A stretch of DNA of 36,955 nt, from the IMG/VR virus record IMGVR_UViG_3300031707_006564, positions 1 to 36,955 of that record, one strand, 5' to 3'. Positions within the stretch are counted from its first letter, which is position 1. Each line of letters starts with the position of its first letter. The translations under genes and the position numbers were made by a program. Below are positions 25,143 to 34,200 of this stretch, piece after piece. The notes below the pieces were generated by a model. The model did no database searches, had not been told where the DNA came from, and saw only the letters and a list, made by a program, of their open reading frames with translations. The stretch is from a virus.

Positions 25143-26429
25143 ATGAATGTCGAGAGTTTTGAGCACGATGTTAAGAGTTTCCTGGCCGATGATGTCAACG
25201 CTTCCATCGGTCTGACACCCGGGGACTATGGGGTTTCCCTTGAAACCGCGATCAGGGAGTTCTCCGGAGCTTGCCCCAACAAGCAGAAGACCAAGCTGGC
25301 TACCGTGGCTGACAGCATGGACATCAGCCTCAGCACACTCACCGATCTGGTGGTGGTCGAGGGTGTCGAGTACCCGGCAGGCAAGTGGCCGAGGAGCCTC
25401 GTGCCCTTTGAGACCTACGGCGCTACCCTCACCATGCTTCTGAGGTCCGCACCATCGGCCATCGAAGATGCGTATGTATTCTGGGGCGGGAAGCACACTG
25501 CTGCCACGGTGCCAGTCGAACACACGGCACTGGTCACGTCCGGTGCGCTTGGCTACGCGCTGCAGATCCTCGCCATGAGGAAGCGCAATGAGGCTCTAAC
25601 CAAGATGGGAACAGCCTCGGCTGAGATCGCCAAGATGATTGCTGGCGGGGCCACGAACCTTGCCGCCGCGGTGACTGCTATCTCTACCGCCAAGACAGAG
25701 ATCGCCAAGATGATAACCGGTGGCGTCGGTGAACTCTCGGACGCTGACACGGCGCTGGACTCAGCGAAGACCGAGATCGCCAAGATGGTCACAGGCGGGA
25801 CATATACCCACACCGATGTGAAGACGGCCATAGATAAGATGGCCACATTCCTGGAATCGGATGCCAACAAGAGCGTGCTCGTTCTTCTGGACAAGATGAA
25901 TGATCTCATCTACCACGCGACCAACTTGCCCAATGCCTCGAAGTACCTCACGGACAATGACGATTATCTGAACGCGGTGACAGATGGCCAGAATGTGGCC
26001 TCTAAGGGTGCTGAGTATGCTCATGCCACTCTGAGGATGGCCGACACATGGCATGGCAAGGCTAACGGTGTCCTGAGTGTGGTCAATGGCTACGGCAATC
26101 AGGCCATCCACGAGTTGAACGTCCTCGGGAACTACGCCCGGGAAGCCACACAGTACATGAACGAAGCCACCGGCCGTCTCCAGGTCAAGGGGATGTACAG
26201 CAAGGAAGCCTCGATGTATTTCAGCGAGGCGACGGCGCATCTCAACGCATTGACGACCTACGCGCGGGAGGCCAGAGCCTACATGGAGGTTGCCAACGCC
26301 TACACAGGAATTGCCGACAGATACCAGAAGCAGGCTGACCAGAAGATAGCCACGTTCCTGGTCGAACTCCAGCGAGTCAAGGCCAATACTCCCTCGCTCC
26401 CGAGGCCGATCTATCACTTCGCTTGGTAG
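25143..26429 (+). CDS. Virion structural protein, helical repeat type
   Basis: The 428-aa protein has a globular N-terminus (residues 1-150) and a long helical C-terminal two thirds with repeated units: EIAKMIAGG, EIAKMITGG, EIAKMVTGG about 30-35 residues apart, then a series of REATQYMNEA, KEASMYFSEA, REARAYMEVA units near the end. This suggests a coiled-coil or helical-bundle fibre or connector. The end is a proline-rich tail. It sits between fibre-type genes and the large spike gene and may be a tail tube or nozzle component of a short tail. No enzymatic motif is seen. A GGGGGCGAA sequence precedes the ATG. Confidence 0.6.
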   Translation: MNVESFEHDVKSFLADDVNASIGLTPGDYGVSLETAIREFSGACPNKQKTKLATVADSMDISLSTLTDLVVVEGVEYPAGKWPRSLVPFETYGATLTMLLRSAPSAIEDAYVFWGGKHTAATVPVEHTALVTSGALGYALQILAMRKRNEALTKMGTASAEIAKMIAGGATNLAAAVTAISTAKTEIAKMITGGVGELSDADTALDSAKTEIAKMVTGGTYTHTDVKTAIDKMATFLESDANKSVLVLLDKMNDLIYHATNLPNASKYLTDNDDYLNAVTDGQNVASKGAEYAHATLRMADTWHGKANGVLSVVNGYGNQAIHELNVLGNYAREATQYMNEATGRLQVKGMYSKEASMYFSEATAHLNALTTYAREARAYMEVANAYTGIADRYQKQADQKIATFLVELQRVKANTPSLPRPIYHFAW

Positions 26430-26435
26430 GGGAAG

Positions 26436-28856
26436 ATGAGAAGTCTCAGCGCAACACTTCTGGCAGCACAGAAGGCAGCGAAACGCACGCCTTATGTGGT
26501 GGTCGAATACTACTCTGGCGGCGGCTGGCAGTCGTTGACAGCAGCAATGCTGGCAGCGACTCATATCCAGGAAGACTACCACTCTGGCCTGAACGTGCTC
26601 ATCAACAACCGCAGCAATGCCTACAAGGATCTGTCAATTCGGGGTTGTCAGATTCGCATTGGGCACGGCTTCTATACCACTCTCCCCGGAAACGAGTATT
26701 CCTATGGTCCGAGTCTCTGGGTGACCGAGTGTGGTCCGGACACTCGATCAGGCCAGAACGTGGTGGTCATCAAGGCTCTGGGTATCTGGGACCGGCTGGC
26801 GAACTCCAAGCCGGCTACTGAGGTGAAGTACAACGAGACCAGCAATGACTACACCATCAGGGGGATTATCAGCGACATCTTGTATCGGGCAACGGGACAG
26901 TATATTGGCACCGATATCAGCATAGACAGCATCATCAACACTCGCTATGTGAAGTTCACACTCTCCCTGGACAGGAGCTACGCGGAGCAAATCATCGAAC
27001 TACTTTCGAATACAGAGTGTGAGCTCCGTCCAGACGGGACGCAACTCCGCCTGATCCGTCCCCAAGACGCCGACTCTTCTGTCTACACCTACGACTCGAA
27101 CCACGTCATTTCAGCCAACACCCGGCGCATTGCCCTCTTCAAGCCGAACAAGGTCACGGTGAAGAGTATCCAGGCTGATGGCACTGAGGTATCTGGCAGC
27201 TACACGGACTCAGAGACCGGCAGTCTGATGCTCTACGAGGATTTCAAGTACACGTCGAGCTATTGGGGGATCACCTCCGTGGCTCTGTGCGAAGCCCTGG
27301 CTCAAGACTTCGTTGAGAGAATGAAGCGACGTGGCAACAAGGGCGTGGCTCTCACAAAGGTCAACTGCGGCCAGGAACTGTGGGATGTCGTGACGCTGGT
27401 CGACAAGTGGACCGGCCAGAATTTCACAGCCAGGGTAGGCCGTATCGAGGTCAATTACAGCAAGTTCAATGACCAGGGCTACATGATGCGCCTGGGCTTC
27501 GGGGCCTGGACGGAGAGCAACGGGGCGACGGACGGCGGCGAAGCGCCTGCTGCCTCTGAGTTCATCCCTGAGCTTTCCGGCCGGTCGATCTCGCCCTACA
27601 GTATCGAGCCATGGCTGCTGCGGAAGTCCATGCAGCCCTACGACTGCACAGTGCAGCCGGACAAGACGAACGGCTCCTACACCTGGGAGACTGTCTACTG
27701 GCTGGCCGGGGATATCTTCTTCAAGGATGGGACCAAGCTATCAATCAGTGCTGGATCGCTCAACCTGACGTCTGCCGGCTACGGTGACAATCCAGTGCTG
27801 CTCTACTTCAAAGAGGGGAACAGTACCCTGCAGCACACGAGCAATTGGCAGACTGCCATGGGGTGGGGATGTGGGGTGTTGGCAGTAATTCAACGGGCCG
27901 AGACCACCAGTGTCAAGGCTTCCTGGGATGCTCCCAATGGGAAGACAGGGGTTCTCAACACGAGACTCCTGTTGGCCGACATGATTCTGTCCGCACACAT
28001 CAAGGCGGGAGAGCTCGTCATAGGCGGCAAGGTCACCGGCACCCTGTCAAACCTGAGTAGCAAGGCGTACTCCGAGTTGACTGGTCAACCGGCCTCCCTC
28101 AATACCATCAATGCCACAGAGTATGCTGCCCTCGCCAATGCCTACACCTGGGGCGGGTACGCCTACACTGGCTTGAATAGCCAGGGTGAAGTCAAGAAGG
28201 CCATCATAGGAGCGAATCTCCCGACAGGCGCCTATCCCACTGGAGCAGGACTGTATGTCTACGGGGATTACCTGGGCTATCACAATGGCAACGGTGCTTT
28301 GTCCGGGTGGAAGGTCTTCATTCACAGTGGCGGCAGCTTCTACTTCGAGGGCAATTCCTCGAACTACATCTCGTGGAATGGCTCCATCCTGGAGATCAAG
28401 GGCAGGGTGATCATCAATGAGTCCAGCAGCCAGATTGCCTCCGGCTACACCCTGACTGTCAACGGGACGCTCAGTGCGGGTGGGGGGAACGCCTTAATGG
28501 ACAGCACCGGACTCACAATCAAGGGCCAGTACCTCAAATTTCTCCACACTGATGGTGCGCTGAAGGGGTACGTCAAGGGAATGTCTGATGGTCTCTATCT
28601 GTATGGTTACGACAAGATAGTGCTGAGCACCACCACTATTAGCGTCTGGGCAGACATCGTAATGGCCAACGCATCCTTCAAAATCGACCTACTCTCATAC
28701 GGAGCCAGGTTCTACCCCAGGTGCATATACGACACCACATTCCCCGATGCCTCTGTGGCATTAGGAGAATTGGTGGTGTTTTGCGATGATGGGGGGACCT
28801 TCTACCTCGGCTACAGAAACCCATACACCGACAACTGCAAGTGGATTCAGTTCTAG
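26436..28856 (+). CDS. Tail-tip/host-specificity spike protein
   Basis: The 806-aa protein has an N-terminal part (residues 1-370) that looks like a baseplate hub or tail-tip domain (SIRGCQIRIGHGFYTT, ELLSNTECELRPDGTQLRLI, then WDVVTLVDKWTGQNFTARV), a linker, a strand-rich middle and a C-terminal segment rich in glycine, serine and tyrosine with repeats such as GSFYFEGNSSNYISWNGS, consistent with a trimeric beta-spike. This layout matches host-recognition proteins at the end of tail operons. It is likely the receptor-binding component. A GGGGAAG sequence precedes the ATG. Confidence 0.7.
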   Translation: MRSLSATLLAAQKAAKRTPYVVVEYYSGGGWQSLTAAMLAATHIQEDYHSGLNVLINNRSNAYKDLSIRGCQIRIGHGFYTTLPGNEYSYGPSLWVTECGPDTRSGQNVVVIKALGIWDRLANSKPATEVKYNETSNDYTIRGIISDILYRATGQYIGTDISIDSIINTRYVKFTLSLDRSYAEQIIELLSNTECELRPDGTQLRLIRPQDADSSVYTYDSNHVISANTRRIALFKPNKVTVKSIQADGTEVSGSYTDSETGSLMLYEDFKYTSSYWGITSVALCEALAQDFVERMKRRGNKGVALTKVNCGQELWDVVTLVDKWTGQNFTARVGRIEVNYSKFNDQGYMMRLGFGAWTESNGATDGGEAPAASEFIPELSGRSISPYSIEPWLLRKSMQPYDCTVQPDKTNGSYTWETVYWLAGDIFFKDGTKLSISAGSLNLTSAGYGDNPVLLYFKEGNSTLQHTSNWQTAMGWGCGVLAVIQRAETTSVKASWDAPNGKTGVLNTRLLLADMILSAHIKAGELVIGGKVTGTLSNLSSKAYSELTGQPASLNTINATEYAALANAYTWGGYAYTGLNSQGEVKKAIIGANLPTGAYPTGAGLYVYGDYLGYHNGNGALSGWKVFIHSGGSFYFEGNSSNYISWNGSILEIKGRVIINESSSQIASGYTLTVNGTLSAGGGNALMDSTGLTIKGQYLKFLHTDGALKGYVKGMSDGLYLYGYDKIVLSTTTISVWADIVMANASFKIDLLSYGARFYPRCIYDTTFPDASVALGELVVFCDDGGTFYLGYRNPYTDNCKWIQF

Positions 28857-28864
28857 GAGGAATC

Positions 28865-29065
28865 ATGATCGTACTCACTATCACCATTGACGACTCTCAA
28901 CCAGCGAAGGATGTTCAATTCAGCGTAATGAACACGCGGAAGGATGGGCCTCAACCGAATTTGGTTGACCTGGCCCAGTACACGCACATTGTCGAGGGCA
29001 GACTGCTAGGCGCGTTGTCGATGGTGCCACTGGGTCCCGAGAAGCCCGAAGAGCAGGGGCCTTAG
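28865..29065 (+). CDS. Small hypothetical protein after the spike gene
   Basis: The 66-aa product starts at 28865 after a perfect AGGAGG site; the ORF extends further upstream but overlaps the spike gene. It has an N-terminal strand (MIVLTITIDDS), then a loop and a hydrophobic middle (LLGALSMVPLG). It may be a spike chaperone or tail component; no family is recognised. The next gene begins on the base after its stop codon. Confidence 0.65.
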   Translation: MIVLTITIDDSQPAKDVQFSVMNTRKDGPQPNLVDLAQYTHIVEGRLLGALSMVPLGPEKPEEQGP

Positions 29066-29317
29066 ATGGAAGAGGTCAAAGTCTGGGGTGAGATCGGCGC
29101 AATCGGGGCCATCATCATCTTCGCGTCCTGGATGCTGAAGTCAATCCTCGACCGGCTGAAGGTATCAGACGCGACCAACGACAAGATGACCGTCATGCTG
29201 GAGAACCATCTGACTCACATCAAGGACCACATGGCGGCAAGCAACGAGGCCATGAAGGATATCCTAGAGAGTCAGAAGGCGATATGTCAGGAACTGAAGA
29301 ATCTGAAGAAGGGCTAA
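29066..29317 (+). CDS. Holin-like membrane protein
   Basis: The 83-aa protein has one transmembrane segment (IGAIGAIIIFASWMLKSIL, residues about 9-27) and a long coiled-coil tail ending in lysines. This shape (short N-terminus, one helix, charged coil) fits class III-type phage holins or hemolysin-XhlA-like proteins, which usually accompany an endolysin gene. It is the last complete gene of the late operon. No endolysin is found next to it. The call is from topology and position only. Confidence 0.6.
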   Translation: MEEVKVWGEIGAIGAIIIFASWMLKSILDRLKVSDATNDKMTVMLENHLTHIKDHMAASNEAMKDILESQKAICQELKNLKKG

Positions 29318-29319
29318 AC

Positions 29320-29355
29320 GTGAACAATCGCCAGGAGTGGCTGCACCCCGTTTGA
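29320..29355 (+). other. Eleven-codon frame after holin-like gene, possible gene remnant
   Basis: GTG at 29320, two bases past the holin-like stop and behind GAAGG, opens NNRQEWLHPV and then stops. Late operons often place the endolysin here. It could be the surviving start of a truncated lysis gene, marking the right edge of the phage segment, or just chance. Confidence 0.25.
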
Positions 29356-29462
29356 CGTCTTCTGTTCGGTCACTATCATCCCCCCTCTCTGAATAGGCAT
29401 GCTAAAATCACTTGCGATATCATATCACCCCGACCTCAGCGTCACAGTCAAAGCGGTCGCTG

Positions 29463-29735
29463 CTACTTCTTCTGTCCCTGAGTGGGATTGACTGCTGCTC
29501 CGCATTTCGAGCAGAAGCTGGCTCGTTCCTGTAATGGATGGCCGCAACTGCTACAGAACCCCAGTGTTGCTCCTGGCATCACCTGTTGACTTCCCCTACT
29601 CTTACGAACGACAAACATGATGACTGCCACAAGCGCTGCGATGAATACGATGACCAGCACCGCACCAATTATCAGAACCTCAAGTACACCCAACGACGAC
29701 CCTGGGTCAATGTAGGCCGGAGATATACCCACCAT
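29463..29735 (-). CDS. Zinc-ribbon membrane protein
   Basis: The 90-aa protein has one transmembrane helix (VLEVLIIGAVLVIVFIAALV, residues about 17-44), then a basic stop-transfer segment and a zinc ribbon FCSSCGHPL followed by FCSKCGAAV (C-x2-C, 9 residues later C-x2-C). The ribbon is probably cytoplasmic. Small proteins of this design are widespread in bacteria, with unknown role. It starts at 29735 behind GAGGTGA, downstream of a TTGACA promoter (29767-29795) that shares sequence with the promoter of the 1427-aa protein. Confidence 0.75.
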   Translation of the reverse strand: MVGISPAYIDPGSSLGVLEVLIIGAVLVIVFIAALVAVIMFVVRKSRGSQQVMPGATLGFCSSCGHPLQERASFCSKCGAAVNPTQGQKK

Positions 29736-29766
29736 GAACTCACCTCAGACTGAAATCTCGCCTCAG

Positions 29767-29795
29767 ACAGTAGCAGTGAGAGTGGAGGATGTCAA
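29767..29795 (-). promoter_or_regulatory. Promoter of the zinc-ribbon gene with shared upstream box
   Basis: TTGACA (29790-29795) and TACTGT (29767-29772) are 17 bases apart on the minus strand. Bases 29790-29816 match 35747-35773, ahead of the 1427-aa gene, at 24 of 27 positions. Confidence 0.6.
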
Positions 29796-29817
29796 CCTCA
29801 GCTTGGATACAGAGAGG

Positions 29818-29835
29818 GTGGACATCTCTGCCCAC
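29818..29835 (-). repeat. 18-base repeat, copy 1
   Basis: On the minus strand GTGGGCAGAGATGTCCAC; identical to 30532-30549. It stands just upstream of the zinc-ribbon promoter and just after the end of the exosortase-like gene. Confidence 0.8.
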
Positions 29836-29841
29836 GCTCCG

Positions 29842-30474
29842 CTACGCCCCAGATTTTGCCACTCTGACCGTCCGCGGCTTCAGAGTCCACACCCATCCGG
29901 CCCAGAGAAGCAACACAAACACCATGTTGAAAAGGTAGAAGTAGTTGTGAACATTGACGCCAGTCCGCCACTCTATGTAGATACTGATGAAAATCCTGAA
30001 CAGGTTGAATACAACAAGGCCAACCAGACCCATGCCGAGGCCGATAAGGCGCTGTCTGGGGGTAGCTCTGGGTTCGGCCAGAGCCAAAGCCATGCAGGCC
30101 CAGAAAAGCAAGCCTCCAAGGCAGGCCACATCGATCTGAAAAATGAGCAAAGGCTCCTGAACCGTTATCGTTGAGCCAGACACGAGATTGTGCACGCTGG
30201 CCGACTCCAAAGCATCGCCTACTACTACCGCAGTCAGATGCTGGAGCGCCCTGTGCACAGAGGGAGCTAGCCATAGGATGATGGCCTCCAGGGACAAGAA
30301 GAGCAGGAAGGCAATGGCATAGCGGACAATGTAGCGCAGAAAGGGGCGCTTAATACTACGACCCGCGATAATGTAGCCTATCGTGCCAAAGCCGGCGATG
30401 ATGCCGAAGATGACCACCAGCGCCACAGCTAGACCTATAGCCCAATCGGAGGTTGCGCTGGTAGTGGTATTCAA
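29842..30474 (-). CDS. Exosortase/archaeosortase-like transpeptidase
   Basis: The 210-aa integral membrane protein has about six to seven helices. It carries the catalytic pattern of the exosortase/archaeosortase superfamily in order: a cysteine in IDVACLGGLLFWA, an arginine in VFNLFRIFISI and a histidine in VHNYFYLFNMVF. These enzymes cut tripartite C-terminal signals of exported proteins and are thought to attach the protein to lipid. The start is TTG at 30474, after AGAGGGA; the frame begins MNTTTSATSDW. Downstream and upstream lie genes for proteins with suitable C-termini. Substituted residues near the cysteine (LGG rather than the usual SGI/TGI) mean it could be a divergent subfamily. 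Confidence 0.7.
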   Translation of the reverse strand: MNTTTSATSDWAIGLAVALVVIFGIIAGFGTIGYIIAGRSIKRPFLRYIVRYAIAFLLFLSLEAIILWLAPSVHRALQHLTAVVVGDALESASVHNLVSGSTITVQEPLLIFQIDVACLGGLLFWACMALALAEPRATPRQRLIGLGMGLVGLVVFNLFRIFISIYIEWRTGVNVHNYFYLFNMVFVLLLWAGWVWTLKPRTVRVAKSGA

Positions 30475-30531
30475 TGTTGGCTGTCCCTCTGCAACGTTAA
30501 TACATCAACAACGAAGACGGATGCAAGAAGA

Positions 30532-30549
30532 GTGGACATCTCTGCCCAC
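30532..30549 (-). repeat. 18-base repeat, copy 2
   Basis: Identical to 29818-29835. It lies between the Fn3-like gene and the exosortase-like gene, 58 bases upstream of the TTG start of the latter. Downstream the sequence CTCTTCTTGCATCC resembles CCTCTCTGTATCC of the other copy, mostly by transitions. Confidence 0.8.
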
Positions 30550-31070
30550 CCGAGTTATGGCGTAATCCGGTACCGAGGCTTCGAGACACGCCTAACACGC
30601 CTAACACGCCTGTTAGCGGCCACATAGGCAACAACTCCCACAACCAAGACTGCTACAACGACAACAACCCAGATCCAGGCGGGAATCCCGCCCTTGCCCT
30701 CCGTCCTAAAGAGGGTTTCGCCAGACCAATCAGACCACAGACCTGAGCTCCCCTGATACCTGACGTGCCAGCCGTAGGTGGTAGACTGGCTCAACACACC
30801 TGATGGGATAGTGATGGCTATGAGGTGGGTGGTGTCCGTGCCACTATCGTAGATCGGACTCAAATAGGCACCAGAGGCTATTCTCAACTGCCACTGGGAG
30901 GCCGCATGGGTATCGTTGACGTCTGGGTCGGAGAATATCGAGGCTTGTAGTGTTGGAGTCTGGCTCACACCGGTGGCGCCGTGAGCCGGTGCAAGATTAC
31001 GTGGCTGGGCTGGCGCCATAGCAGAGTCAACCGTATCGAACCCAACATAATCAGCAACCAAGTCATCTCC
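30550..31070 (-). repeat. Long inverted repeat, right copy
   Basis: Reverse complement of the left copy at 1-524. The match continues to the window edge, so its true length is unknown. It contains most of the Fn3-like gene. Confidence 0.85.
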
Positions 31071-31160
31071 AGTGGTGTGACATGGGTAAAAGAGGCTAGG
31101 AAGAAGAGCAGTGACAATGGCCGGGATCAGCAACAGGCAGAGTATTCGAGTGCCACGCAC
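30555..31160 (-). CDS. Fn3-like exported protein with C-terminal anchor
   Basis: The 201-aa protein has a signal peptide (MRGTRILCLLLIPAIVTALL), one Fn3-like module similar to those of the 1427-aa protein (TPTLQASIFSDPDVNDT), then a hydrophobic helix from GIPAWIW to YVAA and an arginine-rich tail. The tail has the tripartite form expected of exosortase/archaeosortase substrates. The gene starts at GTG 31160 after AGAGGAT, 41 bases downstream of the 1427-aa gene, so the two may be cotranscribed. A near copy lies at 1-519. Confidence 0.75.
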   Translation of the reverse strand: MRGTRILCLLLIPAIVTALLPSLFYPCHTTGDDLVADYVGFDTVDSAMAPAQPRNLAPAHGATGVSQTPTLQASIFSDPDVNDTHAASQWQLRIASGAYLSPIYDSGTDTTHLIAITIPSGVLSQSTTYGWHVRYQGSSGLWSDWSGETLFRTEGKGGIPAWIWVVVVVAVLVVGVVAYVAANRRVRRVRRVSKPRYRITP

Positions 31161-31174
31161 TCTACATCCTCTCT

Positions 31175-31206
31175 GAGCGGCCTTGCCCTGACCTGTGCCT
31201 GCTACG
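31175..31206 (-). repeat. 32-base intergenic repeat, copy 1
   Basis: It matches 35651-35682 with 6 differences in 32; the minus-strand core is TCAGGGCAAG. It begins at the stop codon of the 1427-aa gene and precedes the Fn3-like gene. Confidence 0.7.
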
Positions 31207-34200
31207 AATGTGCCAGTCTCCTGCGGACAAAGTAGGCCATTATGCCTGCTCCAAGAGCTGCCCCGATGCCTACATAGATACTGGGGAAGGCTGGGGCTGA
31301 ACTAGCTCCTCCGCCACCAGGGCCATATGGGCCAGGCCAGCCAGGGCCACCCTGGTCATTTATGGCACCATTGATTGTGAAGTCATCATCGCCCGTTGCA
31401 CCGTCTTGCAGAGTGATGGTGATGATGTTGTCCCCGTCATTGTCACCAAAATCTATCCTGTACCAGCCCACAGTTGGGTTCCATTTCCAGTACTGCGCTG
31501 TGGTCGGCACGGCATAAGGAAGCGTTATGTACAGCGTCACCAACCCACCTGGCTCCAAGCCGGTTATGTCAAACTCAAAGAGGCCGTGTGGGAACAGAAG
31601 GCTCGGCTTCCCGTCAGTAGGCAGCGCGCCATCGTCTATCGCCGTGAGATTCCTCACCGGGCCTCCGTCCATGGCGAATGTGGCCACCCCAGTACCGGTC
31701 GCTGTAGTGACTTGACTGACTGATGGTTGCAGGGATGGTCCTGAGACAATGACCTGGTCAGTGTAGCCATCCCCATTGGTGTCTATCGTTACGCTTGCAC
31801 CTGCGTCGCCATTAGAAAAGGCGGTCGAGTCAAAGGTGTACTCATGAGTGGCACTGGTTGAAGTGAACATGTTGGCAGCATCGAAGGTCGTCACTTGGTC
31901 GCCTTGAACTAAGCTTGTGGTCAGTCCATATGCGCCGTCACTCAGGCCAACCACAACGGACCGATAGATGCCGGATGGTTCGAGTACTATGATTTTCCCA
32001 GTTTCCGGGTCACATGACGAATCTGGGATCTCGTACTTGAGTTCGCCATCGACCACGCCAGTGACTCTGCCTTCTGAGTCATATAGAGCAACTTCAACCG
32101 GACTGTGTGGTATGACCACCATTACCCCTCCGACAAACACGTAGGCGCGCAGCACCGTAGGGTCCCAGAACTCCGGTCGATTCCATGGAGCCTCGACTTT
32201 CATTGTGGACTCGTAGGTAAGATAGCAGTCTTCTTCATCCAGGTCCTCTGGATGGACGGATAGCCTACCCAAGACAGGTTGAAACTCCATGCTTGACAGA
32301 TATTCTTTGTCCGCCGACCCGAATATCCTCCATTTGTCAGATTCGCTGCCAACCATGCCATGACTCCCAAGTTCCACATAAGCTTGCAGCTCGTCAATGC
32401 TCGAGACGTTGTACCCGTAGAACCTTTGGTGGTAGCTCACGACGTAGTAGAATGGCTGCCCGAAGCTATCCACCCACACCCAAGCTGCCTCAAAGTCATG
32501 CTCGTGATCCAAGAGGCCAAAATCATTGTAGGCATAGTAGTACCAATACTCGTAAACAGTGAACCCAAGGGACTCATATGGCCTGATGTGATAGTAGCAG
32601 ACAGATTTCGAGCCCAGCAGGCCGTCGGCTCCACAATTCTCATGATTGTTCCATACGTAGTCATCTCCTACGTACTGGTCATCTCCATGGACATCCGTAG
32701 GGAAGAACCTCTCACTTGTGTCGTAGTGCAACTTCGGCGCGTACGCGGTGACTTCTGGGGGGACAGTGTAGTCAAAGTGACGTGTGATTGAGCCTCCGGG
32801 CGCCAGTGCTAGACTACTAGAGCCGGGCGCAACCAACTCAGGGATGTTCTCCCACGTGATCGTGTAATCGCCCGGGGTCATGTAGTCATAGTGCCAGGGT
32901 GTACTCATCTCAACATATGTCGGGCCGTCGAGAGTGAATAATGCGCCAGGCGGGTCGCTTGTCACGCTCATGGAGCCGTAGGCGGGTGGAACTGCGGCTG
33001 TAGTGAACGAGGTCTCGTTAGAATAGCTGGACCACGCTCCGTGATTGTCCTGATACTTCACATGCCAGTAGTAGGTTATGCCAGGGTTCAGCGTTCCTGA
33101 AGGAACAGCTAGTGTGGGCAATCCCGTGATGCTTGAGAAACCATACACAGGGGCTGAGTAGTCTCCTGAAGTCATCGTTATCTCCCACTGGGAGACTGCC
33201 ATCGTGTCTCCGGCATCCGGGTCTGAGAATGTGGAGGACTGCAAAGTGGGTGTCAGGCCGATACCAGGAGCGCCGTTTGACGGTGAGACATTAGAGGGCT
33301 GGGCAGGCGGTTGGTTGGGTGCCGTAATGGTGGTAAACGACGTCTCGTTAGAATAGCTGGACCAAGCCCCGTGGTTGTCCTGATACTTCACATGCCAGTA
33401 GTAGGTTATGCCAGGGTCTAGCGTTCCTGATGGGACAGTGAGCGCAGGAAGTCCTGTGATACTGGAGAAACCGAATACAGGGGATGAATAGTCTCCTGAA
33501 GTTGCCGTTATCTCCCACTGGGAGACTGCCATGGTGTCTCCGGCATCTGGGTCAGAAAAAGCTGATGCTTGCAGGGTAGGAGTCAGGCTGACGCCTGAGC
33601 CAGTTGGCGAGGCGTTGGTGGGCTTGGCAGGGGGCGAGTTGGGTGGAGTAGCTCCTTCCAGGTAGTGGAGGATCCTACCACCATACCCTACAGTGAACAC
33701 ATCATACGTAGAACTGCCCCAAATGCTGCATAGTCCTTGCGCAACTTGGCTTATTCGACTCCAAGTAGTGCCATTGTAGTGATAAATGCCATCCCAACAG
33801 GCGTACACATCCGAAGAAGAAGTTCCCCAGACACCCTGAAACGTCTTCCCCATGGTCTCCCCCGGGAAATTGGTCATCGGGCTCCAAGTTGCACCGTCAT
33901 AGTGGTAGACACCATAGTATGTTGATGATCCAACAGCAAATACGTCGGTAGGTGAGCTACCCCAAACACCGGAGAGTGAGGCGGAGATGGAGGAGATCAT
34001 ATACGTCCACGAATTGCCATCATAGTGAAAGATGGTGCCGTTCTGACCAACGACGAAAACGTCAGACGAGGAAGAGCCCCAAACACCGGAGAGCCCAGGT
34101 ATACCAGTCCTCTGCACGCTCCAAGCAGTGCCGTTATAGTGAAGGATGGCACCGAGATTTTGTTGAGTGGCTATGTCCCATTGGGATGCTACGGCAAAGA

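Noticed and set aside
25761-26582. 273-codon minus-strand frame over structural genes
   Set aside because: Antisense shadow without ribosome binding site or domain.
22785-28856. Diversity-generating retroelement in tail genes
   Set aside because: No reverse transcriptase frame and no template/variable repeat pair with adenine-specific changes was seen.
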